DNA of 64,000 nt from contig JAFUVS010000011.1 of assembly GCA_017471175.1 (NCBI GenBank), positions 17,081-81,080 of the forward strand. Reading direction: 5' to 3'. A program made the position numbers and the translations under genes. The DNA is from Paludibacteraceae bacterium. Its GTDB lineage: Bacteria > Bacteroidota > Bacteroidia > Bacteroidales > Paludibacteraceae. The notes below the pieces were generated by a model. It had not been told where the DNA came from and searched no databases. It was given only the letters and a program-made list of their open reading frames with translations. Below, piece after piece: positions 44,253 through 53,671 of this stretch (position 1 is the first letter of the stretch; every line of letters begins with the position of its first letter).

Positions 44253-45554
44253 ATGAGCCGCCACATTGACATTCTGACCCTCGGCTGCTCCAAGAACCTT
44301 GTGGATACGGAGCATCTGATGGGACACCTGCAAGCCATGGGATGGCAGTGTCATCACGACCCTGAAGAGCCTAAAAGCCGCGTGGCAGTCATCAACACGT
44401 GCGGCTTCATAGGCGATGCGAAGGAAGAGAGTATCCGCACCATCTTGCAATTCGCAGCACGTAAGAACAGGGGTGAATTAGACCAACTCTACGTAATGGG
44501 CTGTTTGAGCCAACGGTATGCCAACGAGTTGCCGCAAGAGCTGCCCGAAGTGGACGGTTGGTTTGGCAAGTTCGACTTTGATGCGCTGGTCAGACGCATC
44601 ACGCAACAGCCGTTAGCGGGTTTTCAACGACAACTGACCACACCGCGTCATTACGCCTACCTGAAGATTTCCGAAGGGTGCAACCGTCGCTGCTCGTACT
44701 GCGCTATCCCGCTGATTACGGGCAAGCACGTCTCGCGCAGCGAAGAGGACCTGCTTCGCGAAGCCGAATGGTTAGCGGGGCAAGGAGTCAAAGAGTTGAA
44801 CGTGATAGCGCAAGACCTGTCTTCCTACGGATTAGACCTATACCACGAACATCGGTTGCCGAGTTTGGTGCGTCAGTTGGCGGCTATCGACGGCATCGAA
44901 TGGATACGACTTCATTATGCCTACCCAACCGACTTCCCCTACGAGTTGCTGCGCGTGATGGCAGACGAGAAGAAAGTGTGCCGCTACCTTGACATAGCAC
45001 TTCAACACAGTTCCGACCGTATGCTTAATCTAATGCGGCGGCATATAACGTGTCAAGAGCAAGACGCGCTTATAGAACGCATACGGCAAGAGGTGCCGGG
45101 GATTTACTTGCGTACCACCTTGATAGTGGGTCATCCGGGCGAGACGGAAGAAGATTTTGCTATGCTCAAAGACTGGGTAAGAAGGATGAGATTCGAACGA
45201 ATGGGGGCTTTCGCCTACTCGCACGAAGAAGGTACCTATGCCTATCTCCATTATAAAGACGACATTCCCGAAGCGGTCAAAGAGGCTCGTTTACAGGAGT
45301 TGATGGCTATTCAGCAGGATATAGCCGAAGAGCAGCAACAGACGTTGGTCAGTAAGACCCTTCGCGTACTGATTGACCGCAAAGAAGGCGACTGGTGGGT
45401 CGGCCGCACCGAACATGACTCGCCCGAAGTGGACAACGAGGTGCTGATACCCAACACCTTCCTGCTGAAAGTCGGACAATTCTTCCCCATTACCATTCAA
45501 AAAGCCGAAGCATTTGACCTCTACGGCGTGCCTGCCGACCGACAGAAAACATAA
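44253..45554 (+). CDS. rimO: Ribosomal protein uS12 methylthiotransferase RimO
   Basis: 433 residues. The N-terminal UPF0004 domain has the first iron-sulfur cluster Cys residues (GCSKN, NTCGF, GCLSQRY). The radical SAM cluster CNRRCSYC is at Cys143, Cys147 and Cys150. The C-terminal TRAM domain begins near residue 365. It methylthiolates the conserved Asp of S12 (beta-carbon) using SAM. RimO rather than MiaB is indicated by the length and the KISEGCNRRCSYCAIP context. Start at 44253, 1 bp after recQ. Confidence 0.95.
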   Translation: MSRHIDILTLGCSKNLVDTEHLMGHLQAMGWQCHHDPEEPKSRVAVINTCGFIGDAKEESIRTILQFAARKNRGELDQLYVMGCLSQRYANELPQELPEVDGWFGKFDFDALVRRITQQPLAGFQRQLTTPRHYAYLKISEGCNRRCSYCAIPLITGKHVSRSEEDLLREAEWLAGQGVKELNVIAQDLSSYGLDLYHEHRLPSLVRQLAAIDGIEWIRLHYAYPTDFPYELLRVMADEKKVCRYLDIALQHSSDRMLNLMRRHITCQEQDALIERIRQEVPGIYLRTTLIVGHPGETEEDFAMLKDWVRRMRFERMGAFAYSHEEGTYAYLHYKDDIPEAVKEARLQELMAIQQDIAEEQQQTLVSKTLRVLIDRKEGDWWVGRTEHDSPEVDNEVLIPNTFLLKVGQFFPITIQKAEAFDLYGVPADRQKT

Positions 45555-45561
45555 CCGATAT

Positions 45562-46434
45562 ATGAAAACATTGCGTATCCTTCTCCTATGCGTTGTTTCG
45601 TGTAGCAGTATGGTAGTGTCAAGCCAAGAGTCGACAAACGAGTACACGCTTTACTATAGCCTGACGGAATTGCCAAACGCGTTGGTCTATGTGCCTGCAC
45701 CTCCTTCGCCTTCGTCGGCACTTTTTGCCTACGATACGGCACAATACCAATGGGGCAAGCGTATGCGTTCGACCGAACGGGGAGCGCAGGCACGGACGCA
45801 TGCCACCGAAGACATTGGTGTGATGCTCAAGCAGTTCAGCGAACCATTCGGGCTGGTGCTCTCCGAAGACAAGACACCTGCCATTTACCGCCTCGCCTAT
45901 CGCGGGGCTTGGAACATCTGTTTCGGCACGGTCTTTCCCAAATCATACTACATGCGCGAGCGTCCCTACGTCTATTTCGGCGAACCGACCCTTGTTCCCG
46001 AAGATGAGGAACGCTACAAGACAGACGGATCGTACCCATCGGCTCATACGGCATTAGGCTGGGGGATGGCGTTGCTGCTGAGCGAGTTGAACCAAGAGGC
46101 ACAAGATGAACTGCTTGCATTGGGCTACGAATGGGGACAGAGCCGCGTGATAGCAGGTTTTCACTGGCAGAGCGATGTGGATGCGGCACGAACGATAGCC
46201 TCTGCCTGCTTTGCGCGGCTTCATGATCACCCTGACTTTATAGCGGATATGAACGAGGCGAAAGAAGAATACGCCCGACTGAAGAACGGCGGTGATGCCC
46301 TGCCGACTGTACAAGCCGGTAAACAGCAAGCCGGCGGTATATACACCCTGCAAGGACAGCCTCTTGACACGCCGCCGAAGCATGGATTTTACATCGAAGA
46401 CGGGCAAAAGAAATTCAAAAAGTCAAAAGATTGA
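45562..46434 (+). CDS. Secreted PAP2-family acid phosphatase with C-terminal Bacteroidetes tail
   Basis: 290 residues from the ATG at 45562. A signal peptide (about 1-20) is followed by a class A acid phosphatase/PAP2 domain. The three signature blocks are KSYYMRERPY, YPSAHT and SRVIAGFHWQSDVD. It would remove phosphate from lipid or small phosphomonoesters in the periplasm or outside. The last 35 residues (GGIYTLQGQPLDTPPKHGFYI and a Lys-rich end) match tails seen in Prevotella-type secreted proteins. It lies 7 bp after rimO, likely by chance of operon drift. Confidence 0.85.
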   Translation: MKTLRILLLCVVSCSSMVVSSQESTNEYTLYYSLTELPNALVYVPAPPSPSSALFAYDTAQYQWGKRMRSTERGAQARTHATEDIGVMLKQFSEPFGLVLSEDKTPAIYRLAYRGAWNICFGTVFPKSYYMRERPYVYFGEPTLVPEDEERYKTDGSYPSAHTALGWGMALLLSELNQEAQDELLALGYEWGQSRVIAGFHWQSDVDAARTIASACFARLHDHPDFIADMNEAKEEYARLKNGGDALPTVQAGKQQAGGIYTLQGQPLDTPPKHGFYIEDGQKKFKKSKD

Positions 46435-46443
46435 TTTTTTTAG

Positions 46444-46474
46444 TTGCACCTTTCGCCAAATAGCCTTATCTTTG
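46444..46474 (+). promoter_or_regulatory. Promoter of the small membrane protein/parC unit
   Basis: TTG at 46444-46446, a 20 bp spacer, then TATCTTTG at 46467-46474. The start codon at 46563 is about 90 bp downstream. Confidence 0.6.
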
Positions 46475-46485
46475 CGCGTCTTTTT

Positions 46486-46505
46486 CGAACGTTTACGTTC
46501 GTTTT
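46486..46505 (+). terminator. Hairpin plus T-run just after the promoter
   Basis: CGAACG (46486-46491), a 4-nt loop and CGTTCG (46496-46501) followed by TTTT. It may terminate the rimO/PAP2 transcript, or because it lies in the first 30 nt of the next leader it may act as an attenuator. Confidence 0.5.
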
Positions 46506-46562
46506 AGTATCTTTTGTAACCGTTTTAGGGTTTCATTTGGCAAACATTTAACACAATAAGAT

Positions 46563-46730
46563 ATGAACACATTTCTTAAAAACCTCGGACTCATTATTGT
46601 TCTGTGCGGAGTCCTCTGCTTGGTTATCTACCATTTGGCAGTACCCTCTAATGCGCTGTTGGTAACATCGTTGGTATTGGAGGTAGTAGGTATCTTGCTG
46701 TACATCATTTTAGGTCGCCGTCTGCAATAA
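46563..46730 (+). CDS. Small membrane protein, 55 residues
   Basis: ATG at 46563, TAA at 46728. The sequence is two hydrophobic helices joined by a short turn (LIIVLCGVLCLVIYHLAV, then LLVTSLVLEVVGILLYIIL) with a basic C-terminus GRRLQ. Similar short two-helix proteins are common in Bacteroidales. The role is unknown. It lies 15 bp before the topoisomerase gene and is expected to be co-transcribed with it. Confidence 0.75.
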   Translation: MNTFLKNLGLIIVLCGVLCLVIYHLAVPSNALLVTSLVLEVVGILLYIILGRRLQ

Positions 46731-46745
46731 AACCGATAGCGTTGT

Positions 46746-49367
46746 ATGGAGTCAGACAACGAATCGGTTCGCTACCACTTGACGGGCATGTACCAAGACT
46801 GGTTCTTGGACTATGCCTCTTACGTCATTCTTGAACGTGCCGTTCCTGCCGTAGAAGACGGCTTGAAGCCCGTTCAGCGGCGTGTGCTGCACGCTATGAA
46901 AACGGTGGACGACGGCAAGTACAACAAGGTGGCCAACATCGTCGGACAGACGATGCAATACCACCCGCACGGCGATGCCAGCATAGGGGACGCGTTGGTA
47001 CAGTTGGGGCAGAAAGACCTGCTCATTGACTGTCAAGGGAACTGGGGCAATATACTGACGGGTGACGGAGCCGCTGCACCGCGTTACATAGAGGCGCGAT
47101 TGAGCAAGTTTGCGCTTGAGACGGTGTTCAACCCCAAGACGACCGAATGGATGCTGTCGTACGACGGGCGCAAGAAAGAGCCTGTGCACCTGCCGGTTAA
47201 GTTCCCGCTGCTGTTGGCACAAGGCGTGGAGGGCATAGCCGTGGGACTGAACTCCAAGATTCTGCCGCACAATTTCTGCGAGCTATGCGATGCCGCCTTG
47301 AGTTACCTGCGCGGCGAAGAGTTCCAACTCTACCCGGACTTCCCGACGGGGGGCGAAGTGGATGTGAGCCGTTATAACGACGGCGAGCGAGGCGGCGTGG
47401 TGCGTATTCGCTCGCACATCACCAAAGCGGACGACAACAAAGCACTCATCATCACCGAAGTACCCTACGGCACAACGACCACCAAGATGATTGAGACCAT
47501 TCTCAAAGCACAAGAGAAGGGCAAAATCAAAATCCGCAAGGTGGACGACTTCACCGCCGAGCAGGCGAAGATTGTGGTGCAATTGGCTCCCGGAGCCTCG
47601 TCCGACAAGACGATTGACGCACTATACGCCTTCACCGACTGCGAGGTGAGCGTATCGCCCAACTGCTGCGTGATAGAAAACAAGAAACCGATCTTCACGA
47701 CCGTGAGCGATCTGCTCCGCAAATCGGTGGACAACACGAAGCAGTTGCTGCAACGCGAATTGGAGATACAGAAAGGCGAATTGGAAGAACAGTACTTCTT
47801 CACTTCGCTCGAAAAGATATTCATTGAGAACCGCATCTATAAAGAAGAGGGCTACGAACAAGCAGCTGACAAGGAGAAACTGATTCAGTTCGTGGACAAA
47901 GCCCTGACACCCTTCAAGCCGCAACTGCTGCGCGAGGTCAAAAGGGAAGACATAGAGCGTCTGTTTGAGATAAAGATGATCCGCATCACACGCTTCGACT
48001 CGAAGAAAGCGGACGAGTTGATGCGCGACCTGAAGAAACGCATTGACCAGACGCAGAAAGACCTCAATCACCTGACCGACTACACGATACGCTGGTTTGA
48101 ACACCTTCGCGACACCTACGGCGAACAACATCCGCGACTGACTGAAGTAAGAAACTTCGCCTCCATCAACGTCAAGACCGTCATCGAAGCCAACGAGAAA
48201 CTCTATATCAATCGCGAAGAAGGGTTCATCGGTACGGCGTTGAAGAAAGACGAGTTCCTGTGCAACTGCTCAAGCATAGACGATATCATAGTCTTCCACA
48301 AGGACGGCAAGTACAAGATTATCCGCGTGAGCGACAAGACGTTTATCGGCACGGATATTCTGCATGTGGACATCTTCAAGAAGAACGATACACGCACAAT
48401 CTATAACATCGTCTATCGGGATGGGAAAGGCGGCGTGAACTACGTCAAACGCTTCAACGTGACAGGCGTGGCACGCGACAAGGAATATGACCTGACGCAA
48501 GGCAAGCCGGGAAGCCGTATCCTCTACTTCACCGCCAATCCGAACGGCGAGGCGGAAACAATACGTATTCAGCTCAAACCTGCCGCCCACTTGAAGAAAA
48601 TGGAGTTTGCCTACGATATGAGCACTCTTATGGTCAAGAGCCGTAGCGCACGAGGCAACCTGCTGAGCAAATACGAAATCAAATCGATAACACTCAAGCA
48701 GAAAGGTCATTCGACATTAGGCGGTCGGAAGGTATGGTTCGACCCCGATGTGCTGCGTCTCAACTACGACGGACAAGGGCAGTACCTCGGTGAGTTCAAG
48801 GACGATGACCGCATCCTTGTCATCACTCGAAGCGGCAATTACTACCTGACAAGTTTTGACCTGACCGCGCATTTCGATGACGACATCCGCGTCATAGAGC
48901 GATACGATATAGAGAAAGTGTGGACACTTGTTTTCTGGAACGCGGAAGTTCAGTACTACTACGCCAAACGGTTCACGTTCGATGCCCAAGCCAAGCCGCA
49001 AAACTTCCTCGGCGATAATGCAGAGAGCCGAATCGTGCTGCTCAGCGACCGCAGTGAGCCTGTATTCCTTGTTAGATACGAGGAGGAGTGGCGCGAGCCA
49101 ACTTCGCTGACTATGACCGATTTTATCTCCGTCAAGTCACCCAAAGCCAAAGGCAAACGAGTGACTACCTTACCCGTCAGCGCGATAGAGGACATTACGC
49201 CGGAACCGGAGAGGCAGGAGGAATCGGAAGGTACGGATGAATCAGAAAGTCAGGAGAACACGGAGATGCCGGAGAATACTGCTTCGTCGCACGTTCCGCT
49301 GACTATCAGTTCGGACATTCCGGAAGATAGTAAACCTGTGGACGACAATCAGTTGAGCCTCTTTTGA
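46746..49367 (+). CDS. parC: DNA topoisomerase IV/gyrase subunit A (ParC-like)
   Basis: 873 residues. The breakage-reunion domain carries the catalytic Tyr114 in AAPRYIEARLSK, preceded by the QRDR equivalent HPHGDASIGDAL. A C-terminal beta-pinwheel of about 300 residues (from about 500) follows, with DNA-wrapping blades such as FLCNCSSIDDIIVF. No clear GyrA-box (QRRGGKG) is visible, which favours ParC. The acidic tail (about 820-873) is low complexity. The partner ParE/GyrB is not in the window. The start is the ATG at 46746. Confidence 0.9.
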   Translation: MESDNESVRYHLTGMYQDWFLDYASYVILERAVPAVEDGLKPVQRRVLHAMKTVDDGKYNKVANIVGQTMQYHPHGDASIGDALVQLGQKDLLIDCQGNWGNILTGDGAAAPRYIEARLSKFALETVFNPKTTEWMLSYDGRKKEPVHLPVKFPLLLAQGVEGIAVGLNSKILPHNFCELCDAALSYLRGEEFQLYPDFPTGGEVDVSRYNDGERGGVVRIRSHITKADDNKALIITEVPYGTTTTKMIETILKAQEKGKIKIRKVDDFTAEQAKIVVQLAPGASSDKTIDALYAFTDCEVSVSPNCCVIENKKPIFTTVSDLLRKSVDNTKQLLQRELEIQKGELEEQYFFTSLEKIFIENRIYKEEGYEQAADKEKLIQFVDKALTPFKPQLLREVKREDIERLFEIKMIRITRFDSKKADELMRDLKKRIDQTQKDLNHLTDYTIRWFEHLRDTYGEQHPRLTEVRNFASINVKTVIEANEKLYINREEGFIGTALKKDEFLCNCSSIDDIIVFHKDGKYKIIRVSDKTFIGTDILHVDIFKKNDTRTIYNIVYRDGKGGVNYVKRFNVTGVARDKEYDLTQGKPGSRILYFTANPNGEAETIRIQLKPAAHLKKMEFAYDMSTLMVKSRSARGNLLSKYEIKSITLKQKGHSTLGGRKVWFDPDVLRLNYDGQGQYLGEFKDDDRILVITRSGNYYLTSFDLTAHFDDDIRVIERYDIEKVWTLVFWNAEVQYYYAKRFTFDAQAKPQNFLGDNAESRIVLLSDRSEPVFLVRYEEEWREPTSLTMTDFISVKSPKAKGKRVTTLPVSAIEDITPEPERQEESEGTDESESQENTEMPENTASSHVPLTISSDIPEDSKPVDDNQLSLF

Positions 49368-49431
49368 GAAGTACGATGATTACGTACTTACCCACCCTAT
49401 TCGAACAATCACTATACAACCCTATAACACT

Positions 49432-52400
49432 ATGAGACACAACAAACTGCTTTCCGTGATAATCGGATTAGGAAGTCTCTTGACGACTTCAACAGCCGTC
49501 TATGCCCAGTGTGTCAATATGACCGACTTGGACGACCCGGGAACGACTTGTTATGTGTATAACCACGAATTCACCCGCCGCGATGACCGCATAGAGAGTT
49601 ATGAGTGGATTGAATATGCGAATGTGATAGAGGACTACGGTTTGTCAACCGCCAACAACTATACCTACGGCGTGCCGAATATTCTCTGCACCCGTCAGAC
49701 GGTCGTTACCGACCAGGGGAATGACTACCTTCAGTCGGCACTCAAGATGATTCCCGAAGGACGTTCGAGCAGTATCCGTATCGGTAATCCCCGTAACGGC
49801 GGCAAGGGAAATCCTGTCAAACAGCCATCGGAATTTATGCGCTGGCATCCGCAGGGCGAAGGAATTGCGATGGACTATAAAGTAACTGCCGACAACGCCA
49901 TCCTGCTCTTTGAGTACGCCGCTATCCTTGACCGTACACACCATACCAACGATGATTACGATGACGAGTTGCAAGCCCACATAGACGTTAAGATTACCGA
50001 CCAAAACGGCAATGTGATTAACCCTTCATCGTTGGCTTTCTCGTGTCGAGGCAACCGCACGGTGGCAGCCGATGCGGCAGAAGGTTGGAAGAGTTTTACC
50101 CACGGTGGCATCTCTTCTTCGTGGAAAGACTGGTCTAAGGTTGGCTTTGACCTGACCCCTTACATAGGCAGAACATTACGACTGCGCGTAGAGAACTACG
50201 ACTGCGCCGTAGATGAAAGCAATCAAACCGGTTGGAATATCTATTTCTACTACTGCGGCAAACACTTCAGTTACCTCTATTTCTACGTGGATTGCGCGCG
50301 CAAGGAATTGGAAGTGGAGTGTTTGGAGAACCAGCAGGCACGTTTGACCGCTCCCGAAGGCTTCACCTACCGCTGGTATAACAAGGCGAAACCCTCCACC
50401 ACATTAGGCACGGGGCGCACGATAGATGTTCCCGCCGATGGCGTAACCACTTACTGCTGCCAACTCACGCAGAAAGAGCGAATGAAAGGACAATTCATTT
50501 TGGAAGCCAAACCACTTTGCGGCAAAGAAGTGAACCTGAAAGCAATCGTCTGCGAAGAAGACCTGCCTTACAAGTTCGGCGGCAAAAATCTGACCGAGTC
50601 GGGACGTTATTCCAATACTGTTACCCTATCTGCCGGTATAGACAGCGTAACGAACCTTGATTTAACCGTACAGCGCGTCAAGAATTTGCCCGAACAGACG
50701 GCTTATTTCTGCACGGGCAGTTCGTATACGTGGAAAATAGGCAAACGTACCCGTACACTTACTCAAGGGGGAACTTACCGCGATACAGTGCGTTATGCAT
50801 CGGGTTGCGATAGTGCGCGCTATACGCTGGTACTGAAAGAGATGGACCAGATTATGGTGGATGATCATCAGCAGGTATGTTCGGCTACACTGACAGGTGG
50901 AGGCTATGGTTTTAGATGGAATGGCACGTGGATTAATAAGGCTTCCCAAGACGGATTGCAATACACGACCACATCTGTTCTATCCGGCTGCGACAGTATC
51001 GTTACGCTTCGGTTAGACATACAGGATAATATTGAATCCTACGACACCGTTATTATCACCGAAAGCGACCTGCGCAAAGGTTTCTTATGGCACGACTACA
51101 GCATCTATTACGATGATAAGGAGTTTAAGTCCTTTGCGGAAGCCGAAGCCAAATTCAATGAATACTTCTACGAAAAATCATCGTCTAAAGGCTGCAAGGA
51201 ATACACCAACTTGCGTTTGTTTATCGTCAAAGAGATTACTGAAACGTTGTCTTTGTGCGAAACCGAATTACCCGTTGAATGGCGCGGCTACGCCATTGAG
51301 TCGGCGGAAGACAACGGCAAAGTGCTGAATGATAACGAGAATCGCATTCGCTATACGCTTGATTTGAAAGTACATCCCACATACGATGAAAAGGTTAATA
51401 TGACCGTTTGCGATGGGGAAGAGATTCATTTTGGCGATACACTACTGACCTCAACAGGAGTATATAAGCGTAAATTCCAATCACAATATGGTTGCGATTC
51501 TATTGTGACGCTGAATCTGAAAGTGCAGACCGCGAAGACGGCACGCACCGAACGCGTCACGATATGTCAAGGGCAACCTGCCTTCAACTGGGAAGGGCAC
51601 GGAGCGGAGTTTCAGAATCTGTCCACAGCCGGTGCCTATTACGACACCGCACGCTACACAACAGGGTGCGACAGCGTTTATTATGCTCTCCGCATCACCA
51701 CAGCCGACTCCACCATAGGACACTTCACCAAGCGCATCTGCGATGGCGATTCCGTCAATTTCTTCGGCGACTGGGTACGAAAAGAAGGCACCTACCGAGG
51801 GATAACAGAAAACGCTATGCAATGCGATAGTATCGTCTATATGCACCTTATTGTAAACAAGTTGCAGACGATTACGATAGACACCGTAGTATGTGATGCC
51901 AAATCCATCGAATGGCGCAAGAAAACAATCACGACCGATGGGCAATATACGGATACGATAAAGAGTGAACTAAATTGTGACAGTATAGCCTATGTGCTAA
52001 ATGCGCGTTTCCTGACCTCTTCTTCAAAGGCAATTGATACCACGCTCTGCTATGGTGAGACGATTACAATCGATGGCGTAGTCTATGATGAGGAAGGAGT
52101 CTATACGTCCACAATCAGAAACGCCGCCGGATGCGACTCTGTCATCACGCTAACCCTACATTATCTGCCTGAACCGCAGACTATCAATGCATTTATCTGC
52201 GAGGGGCAATCGTACAAGTTCCACGACAAAGACTACTCCACTACCGGTCAATTTACTTTTATGGTCGGAAAGACGGATCACTGCGAGGCGGTGGATACAC
52301 TCAACTTGACGGTCGGTTCGGTGGTCAGCGGCGATGAATACAAAACTATTTGTAGCGGAACAACCTATTCCTTTGTGGATACCGTTCTTACCACTTCGGG

Positions 52401-53631
52401 CGACTATGAACGCCTCATCATTCGTACCGGCACAGGTTTGTGCGACTCATTGGCACGCGTCCACCTGACCGTATTGCCCGACTTGGAAATCATTACTACA
52501 GACGAAACCATTTACGAAGGCGACACACTCCAATGGCGCGATACCACCATCACGACAGGCGGCTATTTCACCCGCCACGTGCTTAACCAACTGGGCTGCG
52601 ATAGTATTCTCTACGCGCTTACCACCACGTTCAAAGGCATAACCGTAACCGTCATCGATACGGTCTTGGATGTCGGCGAAACGTATCTGCTTCGTGACTC
52701 GCTCATTACCACTCCGGGTACGTACTACGATACGCTCTACTACGAGAACGGACGCGATTCAGTCTATATCACCATCCACGTGGAGATAACCCAATTAGAC
52801 GTGGAAGGCGAGTTCCGCATTGATACGGTCTGCGGTAACGATAACGTGCTGGCGATGGCGTTCGTACGCAAACAAGGTCATCCTATTCGCTATGACTTGC
52901 TCTTTGCCGAAGATGCCAAGAAGCAAGGTTTTGAAGACTTGACCGAACAGACAATGAAAGATACAGCAGTCTTCCGCTGGACAGTACCGATGCCGAGCAA
53001 ATCGGATGATGAGCAGTGGTATGTTCGTCCCGAACGGTATCGCGCTACCCTTCGCTTGACGGATAAACAAAGCAAACAGACGAGTTATGAAGCCTCGTTT
53101 ACCGTACTATATCCTTCATGGGTTATACTGCAACGGTGGAACGATGTGCTGACCATCACCAATAGCAATTTCAACGGCGGCTACGAGATAACGCATGTTG
53201 AATGGTACAGAGACGGCGAGCCTGTGGACGGCAGAGGGGAGCATAATTTCTTCTACTATGCCGGCGACAATGAGCAACTGCAGACGGGTATTCCTTACCG
53301 CGCAGATATTACTCGCGCAGACGATGGTAAGACATTCTCTACGTGCGACTACGTGCCGGAAGTGCTGCCAAGCGAGGTAACATTCAAGGATCAGTTGAAG
53401 TTAGCTCCCCGCTATACGGGTAATTCTCGTCAAGTGGCAGTAACGAGTACGTTCTCAGGCAAGTACATCGTTTATGACATCAGCGGCAAACAAGTACTGA
53501 CCGGCTATTTTGGTTCTGCATACGGTTCACCCGACATCGTGATACCTGCCGCCTATCCAAACGGCACGTATCTGATTCGTTTCTTGCTTGATGACAGCAA
53601 GCAGATTCACAAGAAATGGATGGTTTATTAA
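49432..53631 (+). CDS. Large secreted surface protein with about 14 CDS-repeats and a type IX-like C-terminal tail
   Basis: 1399 residues. Signal peptide 1-25 (ends VYA, then QC). About 30-330 is an unassigned domain with paired Cys. About 365-1120 is a run of about 14 imperfect repeats of 50-75 residues, each with an initial Cys and ending in a (G/Q/N/L)CDS(I/V)xxLxL motif. About 1124-1399 is a shared C-terminal module that finishes in GKYIVYDISGKQVLTGYFG and YPNGTYLIRF, the beta-sandwich and short tail expected of type IX secretion cargo. A lectin or adhesin role is plausible but unproven. The paralogue follows 40 bp downstream. Confidence 0.85.
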   Translation: MRHNKLLSVIIGLGSLLTTSTAVYAQCVNMTDLDDPGTTCYVYNHEFTRRDDRIESYEWIEYANVIEDYGLSTANNYTYGVPNILCTRQTVVTDQGNDYLQSALKMIPEGRSSSIRIGNPRNGGKGNPVKQPSEFMRWHPQGEGIAMDYKVTADNAILLFEYAAILDRTHHTNDDYDDELQAHIDVKITDQNGNVINPSSLAFSCRGNRTVAADAAEGWKSFTHGGISSSWKDWSKVGFDLTPYIGRTLRLRVENYDCAVDESNQTGWNIYFYYCGKHFSYLYFYVDCARKELEVECLENQQARLTAPEGFTYRWYNKAKPSTTLGTGRTIDVPADGVTTYCCQLTQKERMKGQFILEAKPLCGKEVNLKAIVCEEDLPYKFGGKNLTESGRYSNTVTLSAGIDSVTNLDLTVQRVKNLPEQTAYFCTGSSYTWKIGKRTRTLTQGGTYRDTVRYASGCDSARYTLVLKEMDQIMVDDHQQVCSATLTGGGYGFRWNGTWINKASQDGLQYTTTSVLSGCDSIVTLRLDIQDNIESYDTVIITESDLRKGFLWHDYSIYYDDKEFKSFAEAEAKFNEYFYEKSSSKGCKEYTNLRLFIVKEITETLSLCETELPVEWRGYAIESAEDNGKVLNDNENRIRYTLDLKVHPTYDEKVNMTVCDGEEIHFGDTLLTSTGVYKRKFQSQYGCDSIVTLNLKVQTAKTARTERVTICQGQPAFNWEGHGAEFQNLSTAGAYYDTARYTTGCDSVYYALRITTADSTIGHFTKRICDGDSVNFFGDWVRKEGTYRGITENAMQCDSIVYMHLIVNKLQTITIDTVVCDAKSIEWRKKTITTDGQYTDTIKSELNCDSIAYVLNARFLTSSSKAIDTTLCYGETITIDGVVYDEEGVYTSTIRNAAGCDSVITLTLHYLPEPQTINAFICEGQSYKFHDKDYSTTGQFTFMVGKTDHCEAVDTLNLTVGSVVSGDEYKTICSGTTYSFVDTVLTTSGDYERLIIRTGTGLCDSLARVHLTVLPDLEIITTDETIYEGDTLQWRDTTITTGGYFTRHVLNQLGCDSILYALTTTFKGITVTVIDTVLDVGETYLLRDSLITTPGTYYDTLYYENGRDSVYITIHVEITQLDVEGEFRIDTVCGNDNVLAMAFVRKQGHPIRYDLLFAEDAKKQGFEDLTEQTMKDTAVFRWTVPMPSKSDDEQWYVRPERYRATLRLTDKQSKQTSYEASFTVLYPSWVILQRWNDVLTITNSNFNGGYEITHVEWYRDGEPVDGRGEHNFFYYAGDNEQLQTGIPYRADITRADDGKTFSTCDYVPEVLPSEVTFKDQLKLAPRYTGNSRQVAVTSTFSGKYIVYDISGKQVLTGYFGSAYGSPDIVIPAAYPNGTYLIRFLLDDSKQIHKKWMVY

Positions 53632-53671
53632 TCCTATAAAACAACTATCATAAAGTAGGCTTACGTTAGTT

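Noticed and set aside
46746-49367. Assignment of the topoisomerase as GyrA
   Set aside because: No GyrA-box is visible and the C-terminal region fits ParC better, though a gyrase cannot be fully excluded.
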